Assembly: GCA_041484845.1 (NCBI GenBank)
Contig: JBGPIK010000423.1
Coordinates: 1 to 5,826, forward strand
Reading direction: 5' to 3'
Length of the DNA: 5,826 nucleotides
Source of the DNA: JBGPIK01 sp041484845
GTDB taxonomy: Bacteria; Desulfobacterota; Binatia; UBA9968
A program made the translations under genes and the position numbers. How positions within the stretch are numbered: the stretch's first letter is position 1; the number at the start of each line of letters is the position of its first letter. Below, piece after piece: positions 1-5,608 of the stretch. The notes under the pieces were generated by a model. The model ran no database searches, had not been told where the DNA came from, and worked only from the letters and a program-made list of their open reading frames with translations.

Positions 1-65
1 GTGTTTTGCATTCCAAAGTAAGCGATCGCAGCGCCGGAAATAACTGCAACAAGTAATACCAACAT
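1..65 (-). CDS. N-terminus of a small membrane protein, possibly LapA-like (cut by left edge)
   Basis: Only the first 21 codons and two bases of the next are present; the gene continues past the left edge. The visible part is a short N-terminus that goes straight into one hydrophobic helix (MLVLLVAVISGAAIAYFG) followed by MQN and a forced Thr. A single N-terminal helix ending in a Gln-Asn-Thr turn is typical of the LapA domain (DUF1049) family, inner-membrane proteins linked in E. coli to control of lipopolysaccharide synthesis; this match is inferred from a very short stretch. The ATG at 65 is preceded by an AAGAAGG-like ribosome binding site about 10 bases upstream. The frame is open a little further upstream to a TTG at about 95, so a longer N-terminus with a basic segment is possible. 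A repeat shared with the gene at 1003-1176 lies 82 bases upstream, which supports the ATG as a real start. Confidence 0.5.
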   Translation of the reverse strand, partial: MLVLLVAVISGAAIAYFGMQN

Positions 66-146
66 ATGTTTATAACCTTCTTTCTTTTGCGCCAACCGTA
101 ATCTGAGGTTGAATCATCAGAGTCTACCCATGTTCATCCTGCGCTC

Positions 147-177
147 ACTCGGCAGGTATTGCTGTCCAATACTGAAC
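147..177 (-). repeat. Copy A of a repeated leader element (putative regulatory site)
   Basis: Plus strand begins ACTCGGCAGG, followed by TTGCTGT and CAATA. It matches copy B at 1255-1285 at 22 of the first 25 positions and at 25 of all 31. On the minus strand it contains a short dyad, GTTC-N6-GGAC (164-177). Its near edge is 82 bases upstream of the LapA-like start at 65. The parallel position in front of another small membrane-protein gene suggests a promoter or operator read on the minus strand. Which factor would bind is unknown. Confidence 0.5.
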
Positions 178-350
178 AACGCTGAAAAAATTTATTGCGC
201 AGCCTGCCGGCTGGCACAGCGGTTTCTGCTTTCGGCCTCCCGCGCGAGGGCGTGCTGTCGATTCCGAGGCGTTCCCTTGTTAAGTGCGGCGAAATGCCAT
301 ACTACGTATTGGAAATTCTCTAATCATCGCAAGAGTAAACCTAGCGGGTC

Positions 351-358
351 GGAGAGGA
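351..358 (+). promoter_or_regulatory. Ribosome binding site that decides the rlpA-like start
   Basis: GGAGAGGA lies nine bases before the ATG at 368. The frame is also open from an earlier ATG at 284, but that one has no such site and would put 28 extra residues in front of the lipoprotein signal peptide. The 368 start is therefore preferred. Confidence 0.75.
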
Positions 359-367
359 TCTATACAG

Positions 368-928
368 ATGGCGAACGGTTTATCTTTTTCGCTGCTCAGA
401 TTCGTGGTCCGCGGTTTTTCCGACAGGCGTCCGTGCCCATTAGCGATGTGTTTAGGTTTACTGCTTTTTCAGGGCTGCGCATTGCTGCAACGCCCGTCTG
501 ATATTGCCGCGCCGACCGAAACTCCGGCGCAACCTGCCGCTCCCAAGACTTCAGTTGGTGTCCAACCTGCGCCGAGCCAGCCTGTGCCCGTTCAACCGAC
601 GGCTAAAAAAAGTCCCGCTGTGCCTGCGAAATTGCCACAAACCGGGGAAGCTTCGTATTATGGGGCGCAACATCAAGGAAAGCAGACGGCCAGCGGAACA
701 ATTTATGATCAAGCGGCGCTTACAGCCGCACATCCAAGCCTACCCTTCGGTAGCAAGATCAAGGTTACTAATCTAGCCAACGGAAAATCAGTGGTAGTAG
801 AGATTACCGATCGCGGACCGACTGCAGGAAATCGTATCATCGATCTATCGCCGGCGGCGGCAAAAGCTTTGGAGATGATCGAATCGGGCACCGCGACTGT
901 TCGACTCGAACTGCCATCGGGCCAATAG
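368..928 (+). CDS. rlpA: RlpA-like septal ring lipoprotein, double-psi beta-barrel domain
   Basis: 186-residue lipoprotein of the RlpA family. RlpA proteins sit in the outer membrane facing the periplasm and bind, and in some species cleave, glycan strands that lack stem peptides at the division septum. Residues 1-36 form a basic N-region plus hydrophobic core ending LLLFQGC, so Cys37 is the likely lipidated residue, although Phe at -3 is unusual. Residues 41-90 are a Pro/Ala/Gln-rich linker. Residues 93-183 are the double-psi beta-barrel domain: GEASYYG (93-99), TASG (107-110), LTAAH (118-122), LPFGS, KVTNLANGKSV, TDRGP (147-151) and RIIDLS (156-161). There is no C-terminal SPOR domain. The family's catalytic Asp (148) and His (122) are kept, but the Glu of the usual SGE motif is Thr111 (ACA, 698-700), so lytic activity is doubtful. 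It stands alone on the plus strand and converges with the small gene ending at 1003. Confidence 0.9.
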   Translation: MANGLSFSLLRFVVRGFSDRRPCPLAMCLGLLLFQGCALLQRPSDIAAPTETPAQPAAPKTSVGVQPAPSQPVPVQPTAKKSPAVPAKLPQTGEASYYGAQHQGKQTASGTIYDQAALTAAHPSLPFGSKIKVTNLANGKSVVVEITDRGPTAGNRIIDLSPAAAKALEMIESGTATVRLELPSGQ

Positions 929-1002
929 GAAACGACACGTGCGTTCGACTGCGATCAGTCGCGGAGTTAGAATCGACACGAGGCTAGCGCGAGATGCTAC
1001 CC
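929..1002. other. Short convergent intergenic gap
   Basis: Lies between the stop of rlpA and the stop of the minus-strand small gene. It has one perfect 6-bp hairpin with a 4-base loop (CGACTG CGAT CAGTCG, 946-961). No T-run follows on either side, so it is at best a weak or Rho-assisted terminator. Confidence 0.35.
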
Positions 1003-1176
1003 CTAGGACTGTGGATCCTTTTGTCGGGTCGCCGTCACGCCATGGACGATCGCCACGCCGATCAAACAGAGAATGCCCACCCCGATCCACTGCATCGGCA
1101 CGTGGAGCAGATTGGCTCCGATCGCCAGGCCGGCGATCAATATGATGTACCCGACGAGGTAAATCCCCAATGACAT
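1003..1176 (-). CDS. Small two-helix membrane protein, 57 residues, function unknown
   Basis: I do not recognise a named family. The 57-codon frame runs from ATG at 1176 to TAG at 1003-1005. It begins MSLGIYLVGYIILIAGLAIG, so a first membrane helix spans residues 5-21. A short turn (ANLLHVPMQW, 21-30) leads into a second helix at about 31-46 (IGVGILCLIGVAIVHG), and the protein ends in a polar tail, TATRQKDPQS. The tail is the only part with basic residues. A perfect AAGGAGG ribosome binding site lies seven bases before the ATG, the strongest in the window, which together with the coherent hairpin-like membrane topology argues that the gene is real. It lies downstream of the Mla operon on the same strand but after a 281-base gap with its own repeated leader element, so it is probably transcribed separately. 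An envelope or stress role is only a guess. Confidence 0.75.
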   Translation of the reverse strand: MSLGIYLVGYIILIAGLAIGANLLHVPMQWIGVGILCLIGVAIVHGVTATRQKDPQS

Positions 1177-1183
1177 CGCTATC

Positions 1184-1190
1184 CCTCCTT
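1184..1190 (-). promoter_or_regulatory. Strong ribosome binding site of the small membrane protein gene
   Basis: AAGGAGG on the minus strand, a perfect Shine-Dalgarno match seven bases before ATG 1176. It fixes the start of a gene too short for most gene callers. The TAA stop of a small upstream frame (1189-1311) overlaps its first bases. Confidence 0.85.
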
Positions 1191-1254
1191 AACTACTACT
1201 CATATTGACTTCTTCCCGAAAGCCTCTTTTTTCCCTGGCTGTGAGCATATAGCG

Positions 1255-1285
1255 ACTCGGCAGGATTTGCTGTTCAATATGGGAC
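1255..1285 (-). repeat. Copy B of a repeated leader element (putative regulatory site)
   Basis: Plus strand begins ACTCGGCAGG, followed by TTGCTGT and CAATA. It differs from copy A (147-177) at three of the first 25 positions. The minus strand carries the dyad GTCC-N6-GAAC (1272-1285), matching GTTC-N6-GGAC of copy A in the pattern GTYC-N6-GRAC. Its near edge is 79 bases upstream of the start at 1176, compared with 82 bases for copy A. Confidence 0.5.
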
Positions 1286-1457
1286 CATTTGATAAAAACA
1301 TCGGGCTGCATGCCGCTAGAGAATTCCGAGAGGGATAAATGGGGTCTCGTTAATTTTTTGCTTTGATAAGTTGAGTCCGTAGATCAGTCTTTTTAGAATC
1401 TCGCTGCTATCGCTCGGTCTCGCGATGGGAAAGGATTAAATTACGAAATAACTAGCG

Positions 1458-2090
1458 TTAAGTTTTTCCCTGCTTCTCGAAAGACAGTAAAGTCTTTACT
1501 ATCTCACGGCTCAGATCCCCGAGAGTCTCACTTAACGCCTTCACGAAATCTTCGGTGGATAGTGATCCGGCCCGCCGATTCAGTTGCGATCTTTGGCCAA
1601 CCAGAATCTTTTTGTTTCTGTCGATCACGGTCCAGCGCGCCGTCAGCAAAGCCTCCTGATTATTGCTGGCCTCGAATTGGAGCACCTCGATTTTTACCTG
1701 ATAATCCGGCGCGTCATTACTCTGCCAGGGGAATTGGATGACTCGCGCGGGGTTCAGAAGATGCGATATGTTTTGCTCCAAAACGCGACCGAAGCTTTCG
1801 CTCAACGGCGCGGCCCAACGGTCGTTCTCGGAATAGCTCAACCGATTCGTCGACGTGCGGGTGGCGATCTGTTGGCGGTCGAGGTAGCCGGGTAATTCAA
1901 TGGGGCCAAGGCCTAAGGAAAAATTAGCTTTGATGCCGGCTGTGTTCTTGTCTGCCGCGAAGTCCGCCTCGGGGAGAGCCCCAAGGATATAGAAACTTGA
2001 CGGATCGGCTCTCGGCGCCAAGGTGGAACAACTTTCAAACGAAACCCACATGGCGACGATCGCCAGAATCTTGCTCACCCGCCCGCTCAT
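1458..2090 (-). CDS. ABC transport auxiliary lipoprotein, PqiC-like (last gene of the Mla operon)
   Basis: 210-residue lipoprotein of the PqiC / ABC-type transport auxiliary family (formerly DUF330). In E. coli, PqiC is an outer-membrane lipoprotein that works with the MCE protein PqiB, so this protein probably anchors or caps the MCE protein at the outer membrane. A short basic N-terminus and hydrophobic core end in SFESC, so Cys21 is the likely lipid-modified residue. This is a poor lipobox, with Phe at -3 and Glu at -2. Family landmarks are visible: FYILG (33-37), the YLDRQQIATR strand and turn (69-78), DRWAAPL (90-96) followed by a helix SESFGRVLEQNI, and a C-terminal helix DFVKALSETLGDLSREIVKTL (181-201). 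The ATG overlaps the stop of the MCE gene in an ATGA, and there is little ribosome binding site (only a purine-rich stretch), so translation is probably coupled to the gene before it. Normal length for the family. Confidence 0.88.
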   Translation of the reverse strand: MSGRVSKILAIVAMWVSFESCSTLAPRADPSSFYILGALPEADFAADKNTAGIKANFSLGLGPIELPGYLDRQQIATRTSTNRLSYSENDRWAAPLSESFGRVLEQNISHLLNPARVIQFPWQSNDAPDYQVKIEVLQFEASNNQEALLTARWTVIDRNKKILVGQRSQLNRRAGSLSTEDFVKALSETLGDLSREIVKTLLSFEKQGKT

Positions 2091-3094
2091 GGTTTTTTCT
2101 CGCTTTCCGGCCTACCGAACAACAGTGCCCGAGGATCTCGTTCAAGAAAATCGGCCATTAACCGGAGCGACCGTGCCGCCCCGGAAAGCTCTTTCAAAGC
2201 CTTGGTCACTTCATAAGCGGTCGGCGAGTTGGGGTCGACGAAGCCGTCCACGTTTGCCACAGTCACCTGGATCTGCTTCACCGCATCGCGAATCCCAGTC
2301 AGCGTCTCTTTCAAATCGACCGAGAGCGTGGCCACGCTACGATCGAGACTGCCGGCAACCTTTTGCACGCCGTCCGCGGCTTGGCTAATTCGCCGCACGG
2401 TCTCATCAAGTGACCGGACGGCCGCATGCAACTCCGGCTTATTGACTAACTGATTGACCCCGGCAAAGGCTTCCCGCAGGTCTTTGTTATTCGCCAGCCC
2501 TTCGATATTTTTAACCGCGTCGGTAACGGAGGTGAGCAACTGTTTGAAATCAACGTCGTCGAGCTTGGCAAGCAGCTTGCCGAGTATATCCTGGGCTTTT
2601 TGCAGGGTCGTCGGGATGGTCGGGATTTCCTTGTAGCGCGAGCCCGGCGGCTGAACGAACTTTGCCGGGCTGTCAGGAACGAGATCGAGCGCGACGAACA
2701 GCACGCCCGTGACGATACTTTCCGTCTGCAATTGACCGCGCAACCCCCGGTCAATTGCCGCTTTGAGCCCGGCCGGTTCTGTCAGACTGCCGCCGACGCC
2801 TCTGCTGCCGCTGATCTTATTGGCATCGAGCTTAATAATTACCGGAATGCGGTTGACCTCTGCACCTTCATCGAGTTGCAGCAGGATATTGGTAACGGCG
2901 CCGATTTCGACACCCTTGTATTTGACCGGCGCGCCTTCTCTTAGGCCGCTCACCGAGCCTTCGAAGTAGAGGACAAACTCGTAGGTTTTGTGGAACAACC
3001 GCCCCGAGCCGATTATCGTAACCGCCCCAAGAACCAAAAGAATGGCGCCGACCACGAAGGCGCCGATGAGCGTGGGATTGGCTTTTTTACTCAC
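2087..3094 (-). CDS. mlaD: MCE-domain substrate-binding protein of an Mla-type lipid transporter (MlaD/PqiB-like)
   Basis: 335 residues from the GTG at 3094. MCE proteins are anchored in the inner membrane, form hexameric rings on the transporter and pass lipids through a central pore. Residues 9-28 are the single membrane anchor. Residues 38-140 are one MCE domain: YEFVLYFEGSVSGLREGAPV, then KYKGVEIGAV (58-67) and GLRGQLQTESIVTGVLFVAL (117-136). After an EIPTIPT turn (156-162) come long amphipathic helices to about residue 310, probably a coiled bundle or tube reaching into the periplasm. It ends in a PqiB-like LMADFLERDPRALLFGR segment. With one MCE domain plus a long helical tail it is larger than E. 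coli MlaD. The frame is open further upstream to an ATG at 3145, but the GTG at 3094 has AAAGG seven bases ahead and overlaps the mlaF stop by eight bases (GTGAGTAA), and it puts the basic MSKK directly before the membrane helix. It is therefore preferred. Confidence 0.92.
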   Translation of the reverse strand: MSKKANPTLIGAFVVGAILLVLGAVTIIGSGRLFHKTYEFVLYFEGSVSGLREGAPVKYKGVEIGAVTNILLQLDEGAEVNRIPVIIKLDANKISGSRGVGGSLTEPAGLKAAIDRGLRGQLQTESIVTGVLFVALDLVPDSPAKFVQPPGSRYKEIPTIPTTLQKAQDILGKLLAKLDDVDFKQLLTSVTDAVKNIEGLANNKDLREAFAGVNQLVNKPELHAAVRSLDETVRRISQAADGVQKVAGSLDRSVATLSVDLKETLTGIRDAVKQIQVTVANVDGFVDPNSPTAYEVTKALKELSGAARSLRLMADFLERDPRALLFGRPESEKKP

Positions 3095-3875
3095 CAGGCC
3101 GCCTTTCTCCGCGGGTGAGGAATTCCCGCACCTTGGGGTTTTCACAATGTGCTAGCAGTTCCTTTGGATCGCCCCTGGCAATTGCGGTCTTGCTTTCCGC
3201 ATCGAGAAAAATACTGTTATTACCGATGGCAAAAATACTCGGCAACTCGTGTGTGACCGCAACCACTGTCGTGCCCAAGCTGTCGCGCAATGCCAAGATC
3301 AGATCGTCGAGCCGGCGCGAATTGATGGGATCGAGCCCTGCCGAAGGTTCGTCGAAGAAAAGCACCTCGGGGTCGAGGGCGATGGCGCGGGCCAATCCCA
3401 GACGCTTGCGCATGCCGCCGCTGATCTCAGACGGGTAATAGTCTTCAAAGCCATTTAGGCCGACTAGCGCGAGCTTGAAAGTCGCGATCTCGCGGATCTC
3501 AGCCGGGTCGAGTTCGGTGTATTCTTCCAGCGGAAGCGCGACGTTTTCGGCGAGCGTCATGGAACTCCAAAGACCGCCGCTCTGATACAGGACACCGATG
3601 CGGCGATAAACACTCCGCCGTTCCTCGGCATTCGAGCGGGTAAAATTCGCCTTTTCGTAGAATACTTCCCCCTCGGCCGGTTCGATGAGACCGATCATGT
3701 TGCGCAGCAACGTGCTCTTACCACAGCCGCTGCCGCCCATGATGATAAACACGTCACCCCGCTTGACCGTAAAGTTAAGATCGCGCATCAAGAGGACCGA
3801 GCCGTAACCAAGAGTAAGATTGCGCACGGTAATTTGCGCTTCGGCTGCGATCTCGTTTGAACTTTCACTGTTCAT
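3087..3875 (-). CDS. mlaF: ABC transporter ATPase of an Mla-type lipid transporter (MlaF)
   Basis: 262-residue ATP-binding subunit that powers the permease from the cytoplasmic face of the inner membrane. All ABC motifs are present: Walker A GGSGCGKST (47-55), Q-loop YQSGGLW around Gln98, signature ISGGMRKR (151-158), Walker B LFFDEP (172-177) with catalytic Glu176, the D-loop SAGLDP, and the H-loop His209 in VTHEL. The segment after the Q-loop (SSMTLAENVALPLEEYTEL) is typical of the MlaF/Ttg2A group. An ATG at 3875 is chosen because GGAG lies six bases before it and it begins one base after the stop of the permease gene. An upstream in-frame codon at 3929 lies inside the permease and gives a non-homologous tail. 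The gene overlaps the next one (MCE) by eight bases. Confidence 0.95.
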   Translation of the reverse strand: MNSESSNEIAAEAQITVRNLTLGYGSVLLMRDLNFTVKRGDVFIIMGGSGCGKSTLLRNMIGLIEPAEGEVFYEKANFTRSNAEERRSVYRRIGVLYQSGGLWSSMTLAENVALPLEEYTELDPAEIREIATFKLALVGLNGFEDYYPSEISGGMRKRLGLARAIALDPEVLFFDEPSAGLDPINSRRLDDLILALRDSLGTTVVAVTHELPSIFAIGNNSIFLDAESKTAIARGDPKELLAHCENPKVREFLTRGERRPGE

Positions 3876-3876
3876 C

Positions 3877-5028
3877 TCACACTCCAATGATGTAGAAGAC
3901 CACGGACAAGGCCCCGCAAGCCGTGACAATTAAAACGATGCTGGTGACCACTGCAGAAGTCGCGGCCTCGCCGACGGCCGAGGCACTGCCGCCACACTGC
4001 ATGCCGCGCAGACATCCTGAAAGGGCGATGAGGACACCATAAGTCACGCCTTTAAAGATGCCGCCGAACAGCGCGGTTAAAGTGATCGCATTGATCGTCT
4101 GGTGGTAATAAGTGGTCCAGGAAAGGTCGAGCATCCCCAAGCCCACCGCAGCCCCACCCAAAATGCCCATCAGGTCGGAGTACAGGCATAACAACGGCAT
4201 CATCAGGCAAAGGGCGATCACGCGCGGCAGCACCAAAAATTCTAGCGGCGAGAATCCCAGCGTGCTCAATGCGTCGATTTCCTGAGTCACCTTCATCGTG
4301 CCAAGCTTTGCGGCGAAGGCTGCGCCGGTCCGGCCCGCCATGATGATCCCTGTCATCATGGCGCCCATATCGCGAACGACGGCGATGGCGACCAGGTCCG
4401 CCACATAAATCTGGGCGCCAAATTGGCGGAGCTGAACCGCGCCGACAAACGCCAAGATAGCACCCATGAGGAAGCTGATGAGGGTGACGATGGGCAACGC
4501 CTGCGGGCCGCATTCTTGGACAATCAACAACAGGTCGGCGGTGCGGTAGCGTGCCCGCATCCTGACCAGCTTGACGAACGTCAACGTCACGGCGCCGAGA
4601 AAGTGCAGCATCTCTGACAGCGAGAAAAAAGAATCCGTCGAGACGGTACCGACCCGTGCCAAAAAGGACGGCGCATCCGTCGTCGGCTTGGCTGCTTCTT
4701 GCTCCGGCACTATCTCAGCGAGTTCGAGGAGACGGCGAATCCCGTCCGGCAGTCCTTCGCGGTCCGTGACAATCTCCTGCTGGCGGCAGTAGTTCATCAC
4801 CTTCATCAAGAACATAAGGATGCTGCTGTCCCACGATGAAAGCGCCTTTGCATCGAAGCGCACGCGGTGAACCTGGGAAGACTCGAGCGCTTTTACCACC
4901 GGGCTGGCAGAGGCAGAGTTTTCTCGTGTTCGCCAGGCACCGGAAAGTTGCACGACGAGCGTGGCATCACCCACAGTTTCGAGTGAAATTCCTGGCGCAC
5001 CGTCGCTTTGAGTCTGTACTTCCTTCAC
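3877..5028 (-). CDS. mlaE: MlaE-family lipid ABC transporter permease with N-terminal STAS domain
   Basis: 383-residue fusion. Residues 14-108 are a STAS domain (ISLETVGDATLVVQLSGAW, then VHRVRFDAKALSSWDSSIL), the fold of MlaB, which in E. coli is a separate protein that stabilises MlaF. Asp67-Ser68-Ser69 sits where other STAS proteins have their phosphorylatable Ser/Thr. Residues 120-383 are the MlaE permease: an interface helix (FFSLSEMLHFLGAV), a helix at about 176-198, the family hallmark GRTGAAFAAKLGTMKVTQEI (232-251) preceding DALSTLGFSPLEFLVLPR, then helices at about 264-300, 312-338 and 358-383. It should form a dimeric inner-membrane channel with two MlaF subunits and an MCE ring. 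It is the first gene of the operon. The GTG at 5028 is the first possible start after the in-frame stop and the only one that keeps the STAS domain. It lacks a good ribosome binding site and overlaps the stop of a short upstream frame as GTGA. Confidence 0.93.
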   Translation of the reverse strand: MKEVQTQSDGAPGISLETVGDATLVVQLSGAWRTRENSASASPVVKALESSQVHRVRFDAKALSSWDSSILMFLMKVMNYCRQQEIVTDREGLPDGIRRLLELAEIVPEQEAAKPTTDAPSFLARVGTVSTDSFFSLSEMLHFLGAVTLTFVKLVRMRARYRTADLLLIVQECGPQALPIVTLISFLMGAILAFVGAVQLRQFGAQIYVADLVAIAVVRDMGAMMTGIIMAGRTGAAFAAKLGTMKVTQEIDALSTLGFSPLEFLVLPRVIALCLMMPLLCLYSDLMGILGGAAVGLGMLDLSWTTYYHQTINAITLTALFGGIFKGVTYGVLIALSGCLRGMQCGGSASAVGEAATSAVVTSIVLIVTACGALSVVFYIIGV

Positions 5029-5608
5029 CGGTAATATCTTGAATGCTCCGTCGCCCGCCGCTGCGGTACGAAGTTTTCGTGTGCCTGCATACTTTTTACG
5101 ATCTGGTCGAGCTTATTTATCGTAAGGCACATTCGTCGGGTTCCCTGCCGCATCGTGCGCCCGTGAGGGGGCCACATTAGCACGGTGAAAATCCATGTCG
5201 GAATATGCCACAAATCCGTAGCCGAAGGTAACTGCGTCACCGCGAGGCGGGGTGGAGAGCTACCGGAGGCGAACTTTTGGTCGGTAGGATAACAAACTCG
5301 ATTCGGCGGAAAGCTGCGGCGGGCCGACGAAACCATGAGCGAAGCCCGAAAATCGCTAATCACGCTGGCGTGGTGGGTAAAGCGATGATCAGGCAGCTGA
5401 CGTGAGGAAGTTACGAGGCCTGGCATTACAATTTTATCAATGTTGAGTCAGAGGAAAGAAAAGGGCAGACGTTATTTTAGTTCTCGATTCTCTGCTTGAG
5501 CCGTCGTTACGTGCAAAGGCATTGGCCCTCCCGAAGTCACTCACCAGCCGCCCGCTGTAATTGCCCGATTTACTTTGGTAGACACTGCGATGCCGCATTC
5601 TTAGATGT
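5029..5608. other. Long gene-free stretch upstream of the Mla operon
   Basis: About 580 bases with no gene I can support. A minus-strand frame of 133 codons (5025-5426) crosses most of it, but its Arg/Ser/Pro/His-rich translation has no recognisable fold. On the minus strand TGATAAAAT (5439-5431) resembles an extended -10 promoter and would give a leader of roughly 400 bases before the GTG at 5028; there is no good -35. An imperfect hairpin lies at 5227-5264 (GGTA...TACC outer stem, CACC...GGTG inner stem, loop about 9 bases). The left part should contain the operon's promoter, and the right part (5440-5608) the end of the upstream transcript. I see no T-run terminator there. Confidence 0.5.
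5227..5264. other. Imperfect hairpin in the leader of the Mla operon
   Basis: GGTA (5227-5230) pairs with TACC (5261-5264), CT (5232-5233) with AG (5258-5259), and CACC (5238-5241) with GGTG (5251-5254). Internal loops and a GC-rich loop lie between them. It could be an RNA structure in the leader of the operon or a piece of a dispersed intergenic repeat. No second copy exists in the window. Confidence 0.3.

Larger units (their letters stand above)
66..367. other. Intergenic region between divergent genes
   Basis: About 300 bases between the minus-strand LapA-like start (65) and the plus-strand rlpA-like start (368). The longer plus-strand reading frame here (109-501) has no ribosome binding site, no recognisable domain, and runs into rlpA in another frame. 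The stretch must carry the promoters of both genes. It holds copy A of the repeated element (147-177), an A/T-rich run at 185-195, and some small GC-rich dyads. For rlpA a weak promoter-like pair, TTGTTA at 277-282 and TACTAC at 300-305 with a 17-base spacer, is the best I can see, and it is not convincing. Confidence 0.6.
1177..1457. other. Intergenic leader upstream of the small membrane protein gene
   Basis: 281 bases between the stop of the Mla auxiliary lipoprotein gene and the start of the small membrane protein gene, both on the minus strand. It holds a 5-bp stem with an 8-base loop (ATCGC...GCGAT, 1409-1426) not directly followed by a T-run, so it is only a poor candidate terminator for the Mla operon. 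It also holds copy B of the repeated element (1255-1285) and a 40-codon open frame (1189-1311) of doubtful reality. No clear -35/-10 pair was found by eye. Confidence 0.5.

Noticed and set aside
147..163. Second sigma-54-like reading of the repeated element (GG...GC)
   Set aside because: Only eight bases separate the GG and GC pairs in both copies, where sigma-54 promoters need ten.
212..227. Sigma-54-like promoter TGGCAC-N5-TTTCT upstream of rlpA
   Set aside because: The spacing is right, but the nearly invariant GC at -12 is TC, so it is unlikely to work as a sigma-54 promoter.
109..501. Plus-strand open frame of 130 codons overlapping the start of rlpA
   Set aside because: It has no ribosome binding site and no recognisable domain, and its Cys/Arg/Ser-rich translation overlaps the well-supported rlpA gene in a different frame.
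946..961. Hairpin after rlpA as an intrinsic terminator
   Set aside because: The stem is only six base pairs and no T-run follows on either strand.
845..1090. Minus-strand open frame of 81 codons between rlpA and the small gene
   Set aside because: It overlaps the end of rlpA and the well-supported 57-codon gene in another frame. Its Arg-rich translation looks like a shadow.
1409..1426. Hairpin after the Mla operon as an intrinsic terminator
   Set aside because: The stem is five base pairs with an eight-base loop and no adjacent T-run on the minus strand.
4052..4513. Long open frame inside the permease gene in another frame
   Set aside because: Its His/Arg/Gly-rich translation is typical of a shadow of a GC-rich coding gene, and the permease frame carries the family motifs.
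5025..5426. Minus-strand open frame of 133 codons upstream of the permease
   Set aside because: The translation is rich in Arg, Ser, Pro, His and Thr with no fold or motif, and there is no ribosome binding site at its ATG. Only its last 35 codons have any protein-like character, and they are reported as a separate finding.
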